Below, piece by piece: positions 33,945 through 42,236 of a stretch of DNA of 47,505 nucleotides; within the stretch, counting starts at the first letter, position 1; each line of letters starts with the position of its first letter. The notes below the pieces were generated by a model. The model was not told the origin of the DNA. It saw nothing but the letters and a program-made list of their open reading frames with translations, and did not search any database. Origin of the DNA: Paludibacteraceae bacterium. GTDB taxonomy: Bacteria > Bacteroidota > Bacteroidia > Bacteroidales > Paludibacteraceae. Where the stretch lies: contig JAQVJY010000012.1 in NCBI GenBank assembly GCA_028694915.1, forward strand, positions 1 to 47,505. Reading direction: 5' to 3'. The translations under genes and the position numbers were made by a program.

Positions 33945-35303
33945 CTAACGCAATAAGCCCAATTCATTAAAGAAAATAAGTAAAATAGCCAACGGCACAA
34001 AATAGCGCATCAAGAACAGATAGATGGGAAAAAATCGACTCTTTAGTTTTCCTCCATTGCTCAATTCATCACGAATATCATCAGCCTTATAAAACCAGCC
34101 AATAAAAAGCGCAATCAACAATCCACCAAATGGCAAAAATAACTTAGAAGTGACAAAGTCAAGCACCTCAAAAAGCGGTTTCCCGTTAATCATCAGACTT
34201 GAATATGGGCCTAAAGACAAAGAAGAGAGTACGGCTCCAATCATCAATAAAAGAGACGATGCAGCTACTACTTTTTTACGTGAAAGATGGAATTCTTCGG
34301 AGATGTAGGCCGTGATAACTTCTTGCAACGAAATGGTAGATGTAATAGCGGCAATAGCCAACAGTAAAAAAAATAAGATTGCAAAAAGATAACCTCCTGT
34401 CATGTGTGTGAAAACACCTGGTAAAGTTACAAATACTAGTTGAGGTCCTTCAGCAGGATTAATTCCCAATGAAAAAACGGCTGGAAAAATAGCAACACCT
34501 GCTAATATAGCAACTATCGTATCTACGACAGTAACTTGTACAGCTGTTTGTAGCAAATTATTCTGTTTACGCATGTATGAACCATAAGTAATCATACATC
34601 CCATACCCAAACTAAGCGAGAAGAAGGCTTGCCCTAAGGCACTGAGCATGACCTGAGGCGTTATTTTGGAAAAGTCTGGTTTAAACAGAAATTTTAAACC
34701 TTCTAAGCCATTAGGCATGGTGACTGATCGAATAGAAAGCAAAATTAAAATAACGGCTAAAAACGGCATTAACACTTTTGAATAACGTTCGATACCTTTC
34801 TCTACACCAGCCAAAAGCACAAAAGCAGTGAGGGCAACAAAAATGGCCGTCCAAAATAAAGGTCGATACGTGTCGGACGTAAAATCAGTAAAAGCCACAG
34901 ACAAGTCCGCAGGTGTTTTACCTACAAAATTATTGGATACTGCTTGAGCTACATATTCCAAACTCCAGCCTGCTACCACGAAATAAAACGACAAAATCAA
35001 AAAGGCGGTTAATACGCCCAAAAGTCCAATACCAATCCAGTGATTGTTACCTGTTAATTTACGAAAAGCACCCGATACATTGGCATGAGCCCGACGCCCA
35101 ATAGCAAATTCGGATAACATAACAGGCACTCCGAGTAATACCACACACAAAATATAAACCAATAAAAATGCAGCACCTCCGTGCTGACCTGCTTCATAAG
35201 GGAATTTCCAAATATTACCAAGTCCAACGGCCGAACCAGCCGCCGCGGCAACCACACCAAATTTACTACCAAATTTTGTTCGTTTTTGAGGTTCTAAAGT
35301 CAT
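33945..35303 (-). CDS. Sodium-dependent transporter, neurotransmitter:sodium symporter (SNF/NSS) family
   Basis: The 452 residues have the LeuT-fold start KFGVVAAAAGSAVGLGNIWKFPYEAGQHGGAAF (unwound TM1 that binds Na+ and substrate) and about 11 membrane segments, as in many bacterial NSS proteins. The TM6-8 regions (QAFFSLSLGMGCMITYGSY, and the later TSTISLQEVITAYI) are well conserved. It should import an amino acid with Na+. Substrate is not predictable. The start lies 20 bases after the phoH stop, so the two are probably co-transcribed. The Na+-type pyrophosphatase in the window could help power it. Confidence 0.93.
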   Translation of the reverse strand: MTLEPQKRTKFGSKFGVVAAAAGSAVGLGNIWKFPYEAGQHGGAAFLLVYILCVVLLGVPVMLSEFAIGRRAHANVSGAFRKLTGNNHWIGIGLLGVLTAFLILSFYFVVAGWSLEYVAQAVSNNFVGKTPADLSVAFTDFTSDTYRPLFWTAIFVALTAFVLLAGVEKGIERYSKVLMPFLAVILILLSIRSVTMPNGLEGLKFLFKPDFSKITPQVMLSALGQAFFSLSLGMGCMITYGSYMRKQNNLLQTAVQVTVVDTIVAILAGVAIFPAVFSLGINPAEGPQLVFVTLPGVFTHMTGGYLFAILFFLLLAIAAITSTISLQEVITAYISEEFHLSRKKVVAASSLLLMIGAVLSSLSLGPYSSLMINGKPLFEVLDFVTSKLFLPFGGLLIALFIGWFYKADDIRDELSNGGKLKSRFFPIYLFLMRYFVPLAILLIFFNELGLLR

Positions 35304-35323
35304 GTTGTTCGTTTTAGTTAGCG

Positions 35324-36274
35324 TTATTCCACCACTGTTTTATGACGATTTTCGTAAGCTTCTACAATGCGTTGCACCAATTTATGACGCACAATATCTT
35401 TTTGATTAAACTCTACACGCGCAATGCCTTTAACATCTTTGAGCACATCCAACGCATCTTTCAAACCCGATTTTTGCGATGGTGGCAAATCTATTTGAGT
35501 CATATCACCCGTGATGATCATTTTAGCATTCAGCCCCATACGTGTCAAAAACATTTTAATTTGTTGTGTAGACGTATTTTGCGCTTCATCCAAAATAATC
35601 ACTGCATCGCTCAATGTTCGCCCACGCATAAAAGCCAATGGCGCAATTTGAATAGTTCCATTCGACAAATAATCGGCTAGTTTGGCAGCAGGAATCATAT
35701 CTTGCAAAGCATCGTAGAGCGGTTGCAAATAGGGATCTATTTTTTCTTTCATATCGCCTGGCAAGAAACCCAACTTCTCACCCGCCTCCACGGCTGGACG
35801 GCTTAAAATGATTTTCTTGACTTCCCGATTTTTAAGCGAACGCACTGCCAAAGCTATAGCCGTATAGGTTTTACCAGAACCAGCTGGACCAATGGCAAAT
35901 AGCAAATCGTTGGTATCGTAATCTTTCACCAATTTTTGTTGATTCGCTGTACGCGCCACGATGGATTTACCGCCTACGCCATGCACAATGAGATGATCAT
36001 GTTTTATTTCGACAGGTTTGTCGCCTTTTACCATATCAATGATGTGCTGTTCTGTCAACGTATTGTGTTGTGAGCAAAAGTCAGCCAGCGTTTGTAGTGT
36101 ATTCTCCAGCGCAGCCACATCGGCATCTGAACCTGCCAACTTCAACACATGCCCGCGTCCCATAAGCTTCACACTCGGATGCAGATCCTTAATCAAACGC
36201 ATATTGGTGTTATTCACACCATAAAAAACAGCAGTATCAATATTTTCTGAAAGATTCAAAACGGTTTCTATCAT
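35324..36274 (-). CDS. PhoH family ATPase
   Basis: The 316 residues have an N-terminal KH-like/PIN-free region followed by the PhoH ATPase domain: GPAGSGKT (129-136, Walker A), SRPAVEAGEKLGFLPGD, AFMRGRTLSDAVIILDEAQNT (DEAQ at 229-232, Walker B) and TGDMTQIDLPPSQKSGL. It is a cytosolic SF1-helicase-like ATPase/RNA helicase, linked in other bacteria to ribosome or RNA metabolism. It is first in a two-gene unit with the SNF transporter, with an exact promoter about 23 bases upstream. Confidence 0.94.
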   Translation of the reverse strand: MIETVLNLSENIDTAVFYGVNNTNMRLIKDLHPSVKLMGRGHVLKLAGSDADVAALENTLQTLADFCSQHNTLTEQHIIDMVKGDKPVEIKHDHLIVHGVGGKSIVARTANQQKLVKDYDTNDLLFAIGPAGSGKTYTAIALAVRSLKNREVKKIILSRPAVEAGEKLGFLPGDMKEKIDPYLQPLYDALQDMIPAAKLADYLSNGTIQIAPLAFMRGRTLSDAVIILDEAQNTSTQQIKMFLTRMGLNAKMIITGDMTQIDLPPSQKSGLKDALDVLKDVKGIARVEFNQKDIVRHKLVQRIVEAYENRHKTVVE

Positions 36275-36296
36275 CTCATTTTAAAAATTAAGTGTG

Positions 36297-36329
36297 CAAA
36301 TTTAATAAAAATCTATCAAATTCATCAAA
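36297..36329 (-). promoter_or_regulatory. Promoter of phoH-SNF transporter
   Basis: The minus strand reads TTTG (36326-36329), 21 bases, TAAATTTG (36297-36304), matching -33 and -7 consensus exactly. The start falls about 19 bases before the ATG at 36274. Confidence 0.75.
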
Positions 36330-36352
36330 AATAAACCAAAACGGTTAAAATT

Positions 36353-36384
36353 ATAAATGCCGCAGACAATTCTACGGCATTTAT
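36353..36384 (-). terminator. Terminator of the pnuC-to-glyA operon
   Basis: ATAAATGCCG (36353-36362) pairs with CGGCATTTAT (36375-36384), and the pairing can extend past one mismatch (CAG/CTA). On the minus strand AATTTT follows, a modest U-tract. Confidence 0.7.
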
Positions 36385-36405
36385 CAAAGTATTTTGAATA
36401 ATTTA

Positions 36406-37686
36406 TTACCAAACAAACAATGGATATTTTGCCATCATCGCATTCACTTCAGCACGCACTTTGGCAATCACTTGTTCATCTTCAGGAGCCGATAACACAC
36501 GGTCAATTAAATCGACAATTTGCGTCATATCTTGCTCTTTCAAACCACGTGTAGTGATGGCTGGTGTACCAAATCGTAAACCAGATGTTTGAAATGGCGA
36601 ACGACTATCAAACGGCACCATATTTTTATTGGTAGTGATATCAGCAGCTACCAAGGCTTTTTCGGCAACTTTGCCAGTTAATTCAGGGAATTTGGTACGT
36701 AAATCAACCAACATGGAGTGATTATCCGTTCCATCTGAAATAATTTTGTAACCTTTGTCCATAAATGCTTTAGCCATTGCTGCCGCATTCAGTTGTACTT
36801 GTTGTTGGTAACGTTTAAACTCAGGTTGCAATGCTTCACCAAAAGCCACGGCTTTAGCAGCAATAACGTGCTCCAATGGGCCACCTTGTGTACCAGGGAA
36901 AACCGCAGAATCCAACAACGCCGACATCATTTTCACCTCGCCTTTAGGCGTCGTTTTGCCCCAAGGATTTGGAAAATCTTCACCCATGAGAATTACACCA
37001 CCACGAGGGCCACGTAATGTTTTATGCGTAGTAGAAGTTACAATATGCGCGTATTTAACTGGATTACGGAGTAAACCAGCCGCTATTAAACCTGCAGGAT
37101 GCGCCATATCTACCATAAAAATAGCACCAATTTTATCAGCCACTTGACGAATACGTTCATAATCCCAATCGCGGCTATAGGCTGATGCACCAGCTATGAT
37201 TAATTTAGGTTTCTCAGCTAGAGCCACTAGTTCCAATTGGTCATAATCCACACGACCATCCGATTCTTTGACATTATATTCGAGCGCCGTATAATTCAAA
37301 CCCGAAAAATTAACGGGTGAACCGTGCGATAAATGTCCGCCATGCGACAAATTTAAACCTAAAAACTTATCACCATGATTTAAGCAGGCAATAAATACCG
37401 CCATATTGGCTTGAGCGCCAGAATGTGGTTGCACGTTAGCCCACTTGGCTTCAAACAATTCACATAAACGGTCAATGGCCAATTGTTCTGCTTCATCCAC
37501 TACCTCACAACCGCCATAATAGCGTTTGCCTGGATAGCCTTCAGCATATTTATTGGTCAATACCGATCCCATAGCTTCAAGCACTTCATCGCTTACAAAA
37601 TTTTCAGAAGCAATGAGTTCAATGCCTTTCATCTGACGTTCACGTTCACGCTTAATGATGTCAAAAATGAGTGAATCTCTTTTCAT
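36406..37686 (-). CDS. glyA: Serine hydroxymethyltransferase
   Basis: The 426 residues show all SHMT marks: [63 protein letters not shown] and the PLP lysine in [14 protein letters not shown]. It interconverts serine and glycine, charging tetrahydrofolate with C1 units. It is the last gene of a minus-strand run, 6 bases after dapF, and is followed by a hairpin terminator. Confidence 0.97.
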   Translation of the reverse strand: MKRDSLIFDIIKRERERQMKGIELIASENFVSDEVLEAMGSVLTNKYAEGYPGKRYYGGCEVVDEAEQLAIDRLCELFEAKWANVQPHSGAQANMAVFIACLNHGDKFLGLNLSHGGHLSHGSPVNFSGLNYTALEYNVKESDGRVDYDQLELVALAEKPKLIIAGASAYSRDWDYERIRQVADKIGAIFMVDMAHPAGLIAAGLLRNPVKYAHIVTSTTHKTLRGPRGGVILMGEDFPNPWGKTTPKGEVKMMSALLDSAVFPGTQGGPLEHVIAAKAVAFGEALQPEFKRYQQQVQLNAAAMAKAFMDKGYKIISDGTDNHSMLVDLRTKFPELTGKVAEKALVAADITTNKNMVPFDSRSPFQTSGLRFGTPAITTRGLKEQDMTQIVDLIDRVLSAPEDEQVIAKVRAEVNAMMAKYPLFVW

Positions 37687-37692
37687 ATCTCT

Positions 37693-38538
37693 TTAGTTTA
37701 TAATTATTTCTCCTTTGAAAACAAGCGTGGCGGGTCCTGTCAAAAACACATGATTGGAAGCGTCATCCCAAAACACTTCTAAATCGCCACCTAGCAATGA
37801 AACAGTAGCTTTACGCTGTGATAAACGGTTTAAAACAGCCGCCACAAGCACCGCACAAGCTCCTGTACCACACGCTAATGTTTCGCCAGAACCACGTTCC
37901 CAAACACGCATACGTAGATGTGTATCACTCAGTGTCTCCACAAATTCCACATTCGTGCGATTAGGAAATAGTTCATTTGTTTCAATAGCTGCTCCCTGAC
38001 GCGGCAAATCTAATTGGTCGATGTCAGTTGTAAAGATGACGGTGTGCGGATTTCCCATTGACACACAGGTTATATCGTACACTTCATCATTCACAAAAAC
38101 CGGCTCATTGATAACACGTTCACGAGCCAAATCGACAGGAATACGAGCCGCCTCCAATATCGGTTCACCCATGTCAACAGTCACCAAATCTACTTGATTG
38201 TCAGCATTTACAAAGAGTGTCAATGGTTTAACACCAGCCTTCGTTTCTAACGTCAATATTTTTTTTGTAGTCAAACCAAAATCATACAGATATTTACCAA
38301 TACAACGCGCTGCATTACCGCACATTTCAGCTTCCGAGCCATCGGCATTGAACATACGCATCCGAAAGTCGCACGAGTCAGACGATAAAATAAGCACCAA
38401 ACCATCTGAACCAATGCCAGTATGACGATTGCTCCAAGCTATCGCCAATTGTTCTGGATTTTCGAGGGTTTGTTGTAGGCAATTAACATAAATATAATCA
38501 TTGCCTATGCCATGCATTTTTACGAATGGAATTTTCAT
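37693..38538 (-). CDS. dapF: Diaminopimelate epimerase
   Basis: The 281 residues have both catalytic cysteines in place: Cys73 in EMCGNAARC and Cys223 in LACGTGACA. The N-terminal FVKMHGIGNDYIYV and the HTGIGSDG loop are typical. It converts LL- to meso-diaminopimelate for peptidoglycan and lysine. The gene starts 2 bases after the flavin reductase stop and ends 6 bases before glyA, so it is tightly embedded in the operon. Confidence 0.97.
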   Translation of the reverse strand: MKIPFVKMHGIGNDYIYVNCLQQTLENPEQLAIAWSNRHTGIGSDGLVLILSSDSCDFRMRMFNADGSEAEMCGNAARCIGKYLYDFGLTTKKILTLETKAGVKPLTLFVNADNQVDLVTVDMGEPILEAARIPVDLARERVINEPVFVNDEVYDITCVSMGNPHTVIFTTDIDQLDLPRQGAAIETNELFPNRTNVEFVETLSDTHLRMRVWERGSGETLACGTGACAVLVAAVLNRLSQRKATVSLLGGDLEVFWDDASNHVFLTGPATLVFKGEIIIN

Positions 38539-38540
38539 CG

Positions 38541-39110
38541 TTATTTTATTTTTTTACGCACACTCCAACCAAATTTACCTATTTCCTCGCCCAATTTGTA
38601 GTAATGTCCATGTGAATAGGCCATTAGTTTTGCTTCCGATAATTTAAATTCATCGGTTATAGGGTCGATATAACGACTATCGGCTTGCACGTTCACCACT
38701 TCAGCAATAAACATATCGTGACTACCTAATGGCATAATTTGCTTCACCCGACATTCAATAGACAACGGAGATTCTACAATAATAGGTGCACTTACTTGCT
38801 CACCTTTGCGTGGTGTTAATTTCATTTCGGCAAACTTGTTATAATCTTTTCCACTTTTCACGCCACACCAATCGGTGGCAAATGCCATATCTTCATTGGT
38901 AAGATTCAACACAAATTCGCCAGTTTGTTTAATGATTTCGTATGAATGACGCTCTGGACGAACCGAAATATAACACATAGCTGGATTTGTACAAATAGTA
39001 CCAACCCAACTTACAGTGAGCATATTATACTCTGCCTCGGTACCGCCACACGACACCAAAATAGCTGGCAACGGATAAATAAGAGTTCCTGGTTTCCAAT
39101 GTTGTTTCAT
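38541..39110 (-). CDS. Flavin reductase family protein (FMN-binding split barrel)
   Basis: The 189 residues fit the DIM6/NTAB-type flavoprotein group. YPLPAILVSCGG, NMLTVSWVGTICTNPAMCYISVRPERHSYEII (FMN-binding strand-loop region), GEFVLNLTN and SPLSIECRVKQIMPLGSHDMFIAEVVNV follow in the usual order. It probably binds FMN and transfers electrons from NAD(P)H; partner unknown. The ATG overlaps the four-helix bundle stop as ATGA, suggesting translational coupling. Confidence 0.9.
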   Translation of the reverse strand: MKQHWKPGTLIYPLPAILVSCGGTEAEYNMLTVSWVGTICTNPAMCYISVRPERHSYEIIKQTGEFVLNLTNEDMAFATDWCGVKSGKDYNKFAEMKLTPRKGEQVSAPIIVESPLSIECRVKQIMPLGSHDMFIAEVVNVQADSRYIDPITDEFKLSEAKLMAYSHGHYYKLGEEIGKFGWSVRKKIK

Positions 39111-39529
39111 ACGATTATAATAATTGAATGATAGAATAATAGAATTATTGAATAAAAATAGGTTTGCGCATTTTTTCGAGCAACGGCAACAATTTTAAGA
39201 ATCTCTTCTGACTCGTGATTTAAATTTTCAAGTAAAGAAGATTTTACGATTTCTGACTCCATCAAAAGCTCCATCCAGAACAAGCATTCATCGGCTTCTT
39301 CAACCACTATACTAATTTTACTTTTAAATTCAGCTATTGAACGAGCACGACAAGCAGCACGATAATTCGCCGCCACCGACGTTCCCGAACGTAATAATTG
39401 TTTCCCAATTACATTAGCTTCCTGAGTTTTGGGTAATGACTGAACTAACCTAATAATACGCAGTGCAAACTGTTTTGTTCGCAGCATCATTGCTTGTCGA
39501 AATTCATATTTAGAATCTACCGCTTCCAT
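39107..39529 (-). CDS. Four-helix bundle protein (23S rRNA intervening-sequence/Avd-like family)
   Basis: The 140 residues match the small S23/four-helix bundle family: an N-terminal helix with MMLRTKQFALRIIRLVQSLP, then QLLRSGTSVAANYRAACRARS (the most conserved block), KISIVVEEADECLFWMELL and a final helix EEILKIVAVARKNAQ. Relatives occur in rRNA intervening sequences and as the Avd accessory protein of diversity-generating retroelements; most are solo genes of unknown role. The last 15 residues (YSIILLFYHSIIIIV) are low-complexity and appear to come from AT-rich flanking sequence. A 12-bp inverted repeat brackets the coding region. No reverse transcriptase is nearby. Confidence 0.88.
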   Translation of the reverse strand: MEAVDSKYEFRQAMMLRTKQFALRIIRLVQSLPKTQEANVIGKQLLRSGTSVAANYRAACRARSIAEFKSKISIVVEEADECLFWMELLMESEIVKSSLLENLNHESEEILKIVAVARKNAQTYFYSIILLFYHSIIIIV

Positions 39530-39538
39530 TCAATTATT
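39119..39538. repeat. 12-bp inverted repeat bracketing the four-helix bundle gene
   Basis: AATAATTGAATG (39119-39130) and CATTCAATTATT (39527-39538) are exact reverse complements. The right arm contains the start codon; the left arm codes for the last residues before the stop. Both ends lie in AT-rich sequence with further short palindromes (AATAAT-AGA-ATTATT on the left, ATTCA-ATCAA-TGAAT on the right). It may mark a past insertion. Confidence 0.6.
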
Positions 39539-39557
39539 CAATCAATGAATTAATCGA

Positions 39558-40325
39558 TTATTTCTTCAGCCAGCCATATTTTTCTTTAGGTGTTGCTTTA
39601 ATCCAAGCCATAGTAGCCACACCATTAATAACCAAGAAGAAGGTAAATAGTACCAAGCTAAAAATATTTGACGTAACAACCACAGCTAATAACATACCAG
39701 CCACGCTATACACTAACCAATAAAGCCAAGAATCGTTTTTCTTGTAGATAAGCCAATAATTGGCTAATACGCTAGCCGCAATCATGGAACCACTGATGAT
39801 TTTGGCCACTACATTTTCGCACAAACCATCTCCGTACATAACAAAAGTAGCAAATAAATAATCGACTACAATAATGGCTACAAAAGCGAGTAGTGTAATT
39901 AACATCGTCGACATGTTTAAAAATTCTGGTGCAAATACTTCCTCTTTTTGAGTTTTAGAACCTTTTTTCCAGGACATAATCGCCATAATTTGGAAAGGAA
40001 TAAACACAACAAAATAGAGAAAAGTTAAGTCGAACAAGCCATTCAAATAGAATTGAACACCGAGCAAAGCTGATGAACCAACACCTAAATAAAAACCTGT
40101 ATAGTTAGCGGGATTTTTAATACTCAAAATATAAGCCACACCAATAATACTAGCAGGAATACCAACACAAAAAGCGGCCTCATTAAAAAATAACAATTTA
40201 CCAGCCAATTCAGGTATCAACAGTTCGGCTACGTATAAAACACCCAACAAAGCACCAAATAACACAATAGCAATCAGAGAATTGGCACCAGTTTCGCGCC
40301 ACAATTTTGTAATAGTCGAATTCAT
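39558..40325 (-). CDS. PnuC-like vitamin transporter, substrate uncertain
   Basis: The 255-residue integral membrane protein has about seven helices. The ANYWLIYKKNDSWLYWLVYS stretch resembles the W/N-rich central signature of PnuC transporters, and the QFYLNGLFDLTFLYFVVF and C-terminal FTFFLVINGVATMAWIK fit the same family. PnuC proteins carry nicotinamide riboside, and relatives carry thiamine or riboflavin, by facilitated diffusion. There is no riboswitch visible in the short leader. It is first in a likely operon reaching to glyA, with an exact promoter upstream. Confidence 0.65.
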   Translation of the reverse strand: MNSTITKLWRETGANSLIAIVLFGALLGVLYVAELLIPELAGKLLFFNEAAFCVGIPASIIGVAYILSIKNPANYTGFYLGVGSSALLGVQFYLNGLFDLTFLYFVVFIPFQIMAIMSWKKGSKTQKEEVFAPEFLNMSTMLITLLAFVAIIVVDYLFATFVMYGDGLCENVVAKIISGSMIAASVLANYWLIYKKNDSWLYWLVYSVAGMLLAVVVTSNIFSLVLFTFFLVINGVATMAWIKATPKEKYGWLKK

Positions 40326-40371
40326 AAAAAATTTGTTTTGATCAGTTTTTAAGTTAAAATTATTTTGTTTG

Positions 40372-40379
40372 CAAAGATA
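40372..40379 (-). promoter_or_regulatory. Promoter -7 box of the pnuC-to-glyA operon
   Basis: The minus strand reads TATCTTTG, an exact TAnnTTTG match. The leader is about 42 bases to the ATG at 40325. Confidence 0.7.
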
Positions 40380-40409
40380 ATCAATTTACAAAGGACACAA
40401 ATCACCTAC

Positions 40410-42224
40410 TCACTTCTTGAATAATTTATCGGCCAAATCCAAGCGATTCATCTTTTGTAAATCGCGTTTAATTTGGCTCCGAGCATCGGGTTTATACCAA
40501 AAGAAGAATTGACGTTGTGCCAATTTTTCAGGCTGCGTACGTGCCACATAAATAGGTTTCATGGTGTACGGATTCAGCCCCGTATAGTACATTTCGGTCG
40601 CTAGAGTCATAGGTGTTGGCGTAAAATCCTGTACTTGCTCTAATTGAAAATTCAATTGTTTCGTTTCAACCGCCAATTCGGCCATATCTTGAGGTTCGCA
40701 GCCTGGATGACTCGAAATAAAATAGGGAATCAGTTGTTGTTTAAGCGATTCGCTCTCATTAATACGATCGAACGTGCGTTTAAACTCTTTGAACAGGGCA
40801 AAACTTGGTTTACGCATCACTTTCAAAACCGCTTCACTGGTGTGTTCGGGAGCCACTTTGAGGCGACCTGACACATGATGGGCAATCAATTCATACGTGT
40901 AATCCTTATTGCCTTTGTTCACCGCTTCGTTATCGGAACGATGCAACAATAAATCATACCGCACGCCACTGCCAATAAAACTTTTTTTGACGTATGGCAA
41001 GGCATCCACTTTGCGATACAAATCGAGCAAAGGTCGATGGTCGGTTTCCAAATTACGACAAACAGCAGGCGAAATACACGAAGGACGTTTACATTTAGCG
41101 CACAAATCCAAATTTCTACCCGCCATGCGATACATATTAGCCGAAGGACCGCCTAAATCGCTAAAATAACCTTTATAATTGGGTGATTCAGACAATTTAC
41201 GCACTTCGCGAAGCACTGATTCTTCGCTACGTGACACAATGAACTTACCTTGATGCATGGAAATAGTACAAAACGCACAACCGCCAAAACAGCCACGATG
41301 GGTATTCACCGAAAATTGAATCATATCAAAGGCAGGAATCGTTTTTCCTTTATATTTAGGATGAGGCAAACGCGTAAAAGGTAAATCGTGTACCGCATCC
41401 AAATCAGCTGTAGTCATGGGCGCAAAAGGAGGATTAACCACCACAAAACCACCATCAACTGGCTGTACTAAATGTGTTTGATTCAGTTTATTCGATTCCT
41501 CTTCGATGACACGAAACGTTTCCGCCGATATTCGTTTATCTTTGGCACAAGCAGCGTGCGACTGTAACATCACTTGGTGCTCATACGACGGTTTTTCTTT
41601 CGTCACATAAGCCATTTGTGGAATTGCTTGACAATCCTTGATAGATTGCCCAGCTTGCAAAGCACGGACTAGCGCACGAATAGGCTGTTCACCCATTCCA
41701 TATACCAACAAATCCGCTTTCGTATCGGCCAAAATCGATTTATGGTAACTATCGCTCCAATAATCGTAGTGCGAAAAACGACGTAAACTCGCTTCAATAC
41801 CACCAATCACGAGTGGTACATCAGGATATAATTTTTTGAGAATTTGGGAATAAACTACCGTCGTTCGATCGGGGCGCATGCCTGCTTTGCCATCGGGCGA
41901 ATAAGCGTCGTTGGAGCGCAACCGACGATTGGCGGTATAATGATTCACCATAGAATCCATACAACCAGCCGAAATAGCAAAAAACAGACGTGGACGACCA
42001 AGTTTTGTAAAATCGCGATGATCGCCTCGCCAATCGGGCTGAGGAACAATCGCTACACGCAATCCTTCCTGTTCGAGCACACGACCAATAACCGCAGCTC
42101 CAAACGACGGGTGATCGATGTACGCATCACCCGAAAAGAGCACCACATCGACACTGTCCCAGCCTCGAAGTTCCAACTCTTTTTTAGTCGTTGGCAAAAA
42201 ATCGGTTAATTGATAGTCCTGCAT
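40410..42224 (-). CDS. YgiQ family radical SAM protein
   Basis: The 604 residues have the N-terminal YgiQ domain (TKKELELRGWDSVDVVLFSGDAYIDHPSFG). The radical-SAM cluster C312-FGG-C316-AF-C319 (CX3CX2C) follows, then the GGPSANMYRMAGR block and the C-terminal DUF3362-like region (FTPTPMTLATEMYYTGLNP). A second Cys set (CAKCKRPSCISPAVC) follows the core. Function of the family is not established. The length is normal. It is last in the DPP III-ribE-EFR1-wzi run, 12 bases after the Wzi-like gene. Confidence 0.95.
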   Translation of the reverse strand: MQDYQLTDFLPTTKKELELRGWDSVDVVLFSGDAYIDHPSFGAAVIGRVLEQEGLRVAIVPQPDWRGDHRDFTKLGRPRLFFAISAGCMDSMVNHYTANRRLRSNDAYSPDGKAGMRPDRTTVVYSQILKKLYPDVPLVIGGIEASLRRFSHYDYWSDSYHKSILADTKADLLVYGMGEQPIRALVRALQAGQSIKDCQAIPQMAYVTKEKPSYEHQVMLQSHAACAKDKRISAETFRVIEEESNKLNQTHLVQPVDGGFVVVNPPFAPMTTADLDAVHDLPFTRLPHPKYKGKTIPAFDMIQFSVNTHRGCFGGCAFCTISMHQGKFIVSRSEESVLREVRKLSESPNYKGYFSDLGGPSANMYRMAGRNLDLCAKCKRPSCISPAVCRNLETDHRPLLDLYRKVDALPYVKKSFIGSGVRYDLLLHRSDNEAVNKGNKDYTYELIAHHVSGRLKVAPEHTSEAVLKVMRKPSFALFKEFKRTFDRINESESLKQQLIPYFISSHPGCEPQDMAELAVETKQLNFQLEQVQDFTPTPMTLATEMYYTGLNPYTMKPIYVARTQPEKLAQRQFFFWYKPDARSQIKRDLQKMNRLDLADKLFKK

Positions 42225-42236
42225 ACAATCAGTATA

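Noticed and set aside
39107-39529. Diversity-generating retroelement suggested by the Avd-like gene
   Set aside because: There is no reverse transcriptase, template repeat or variable repeat nearby in the window.
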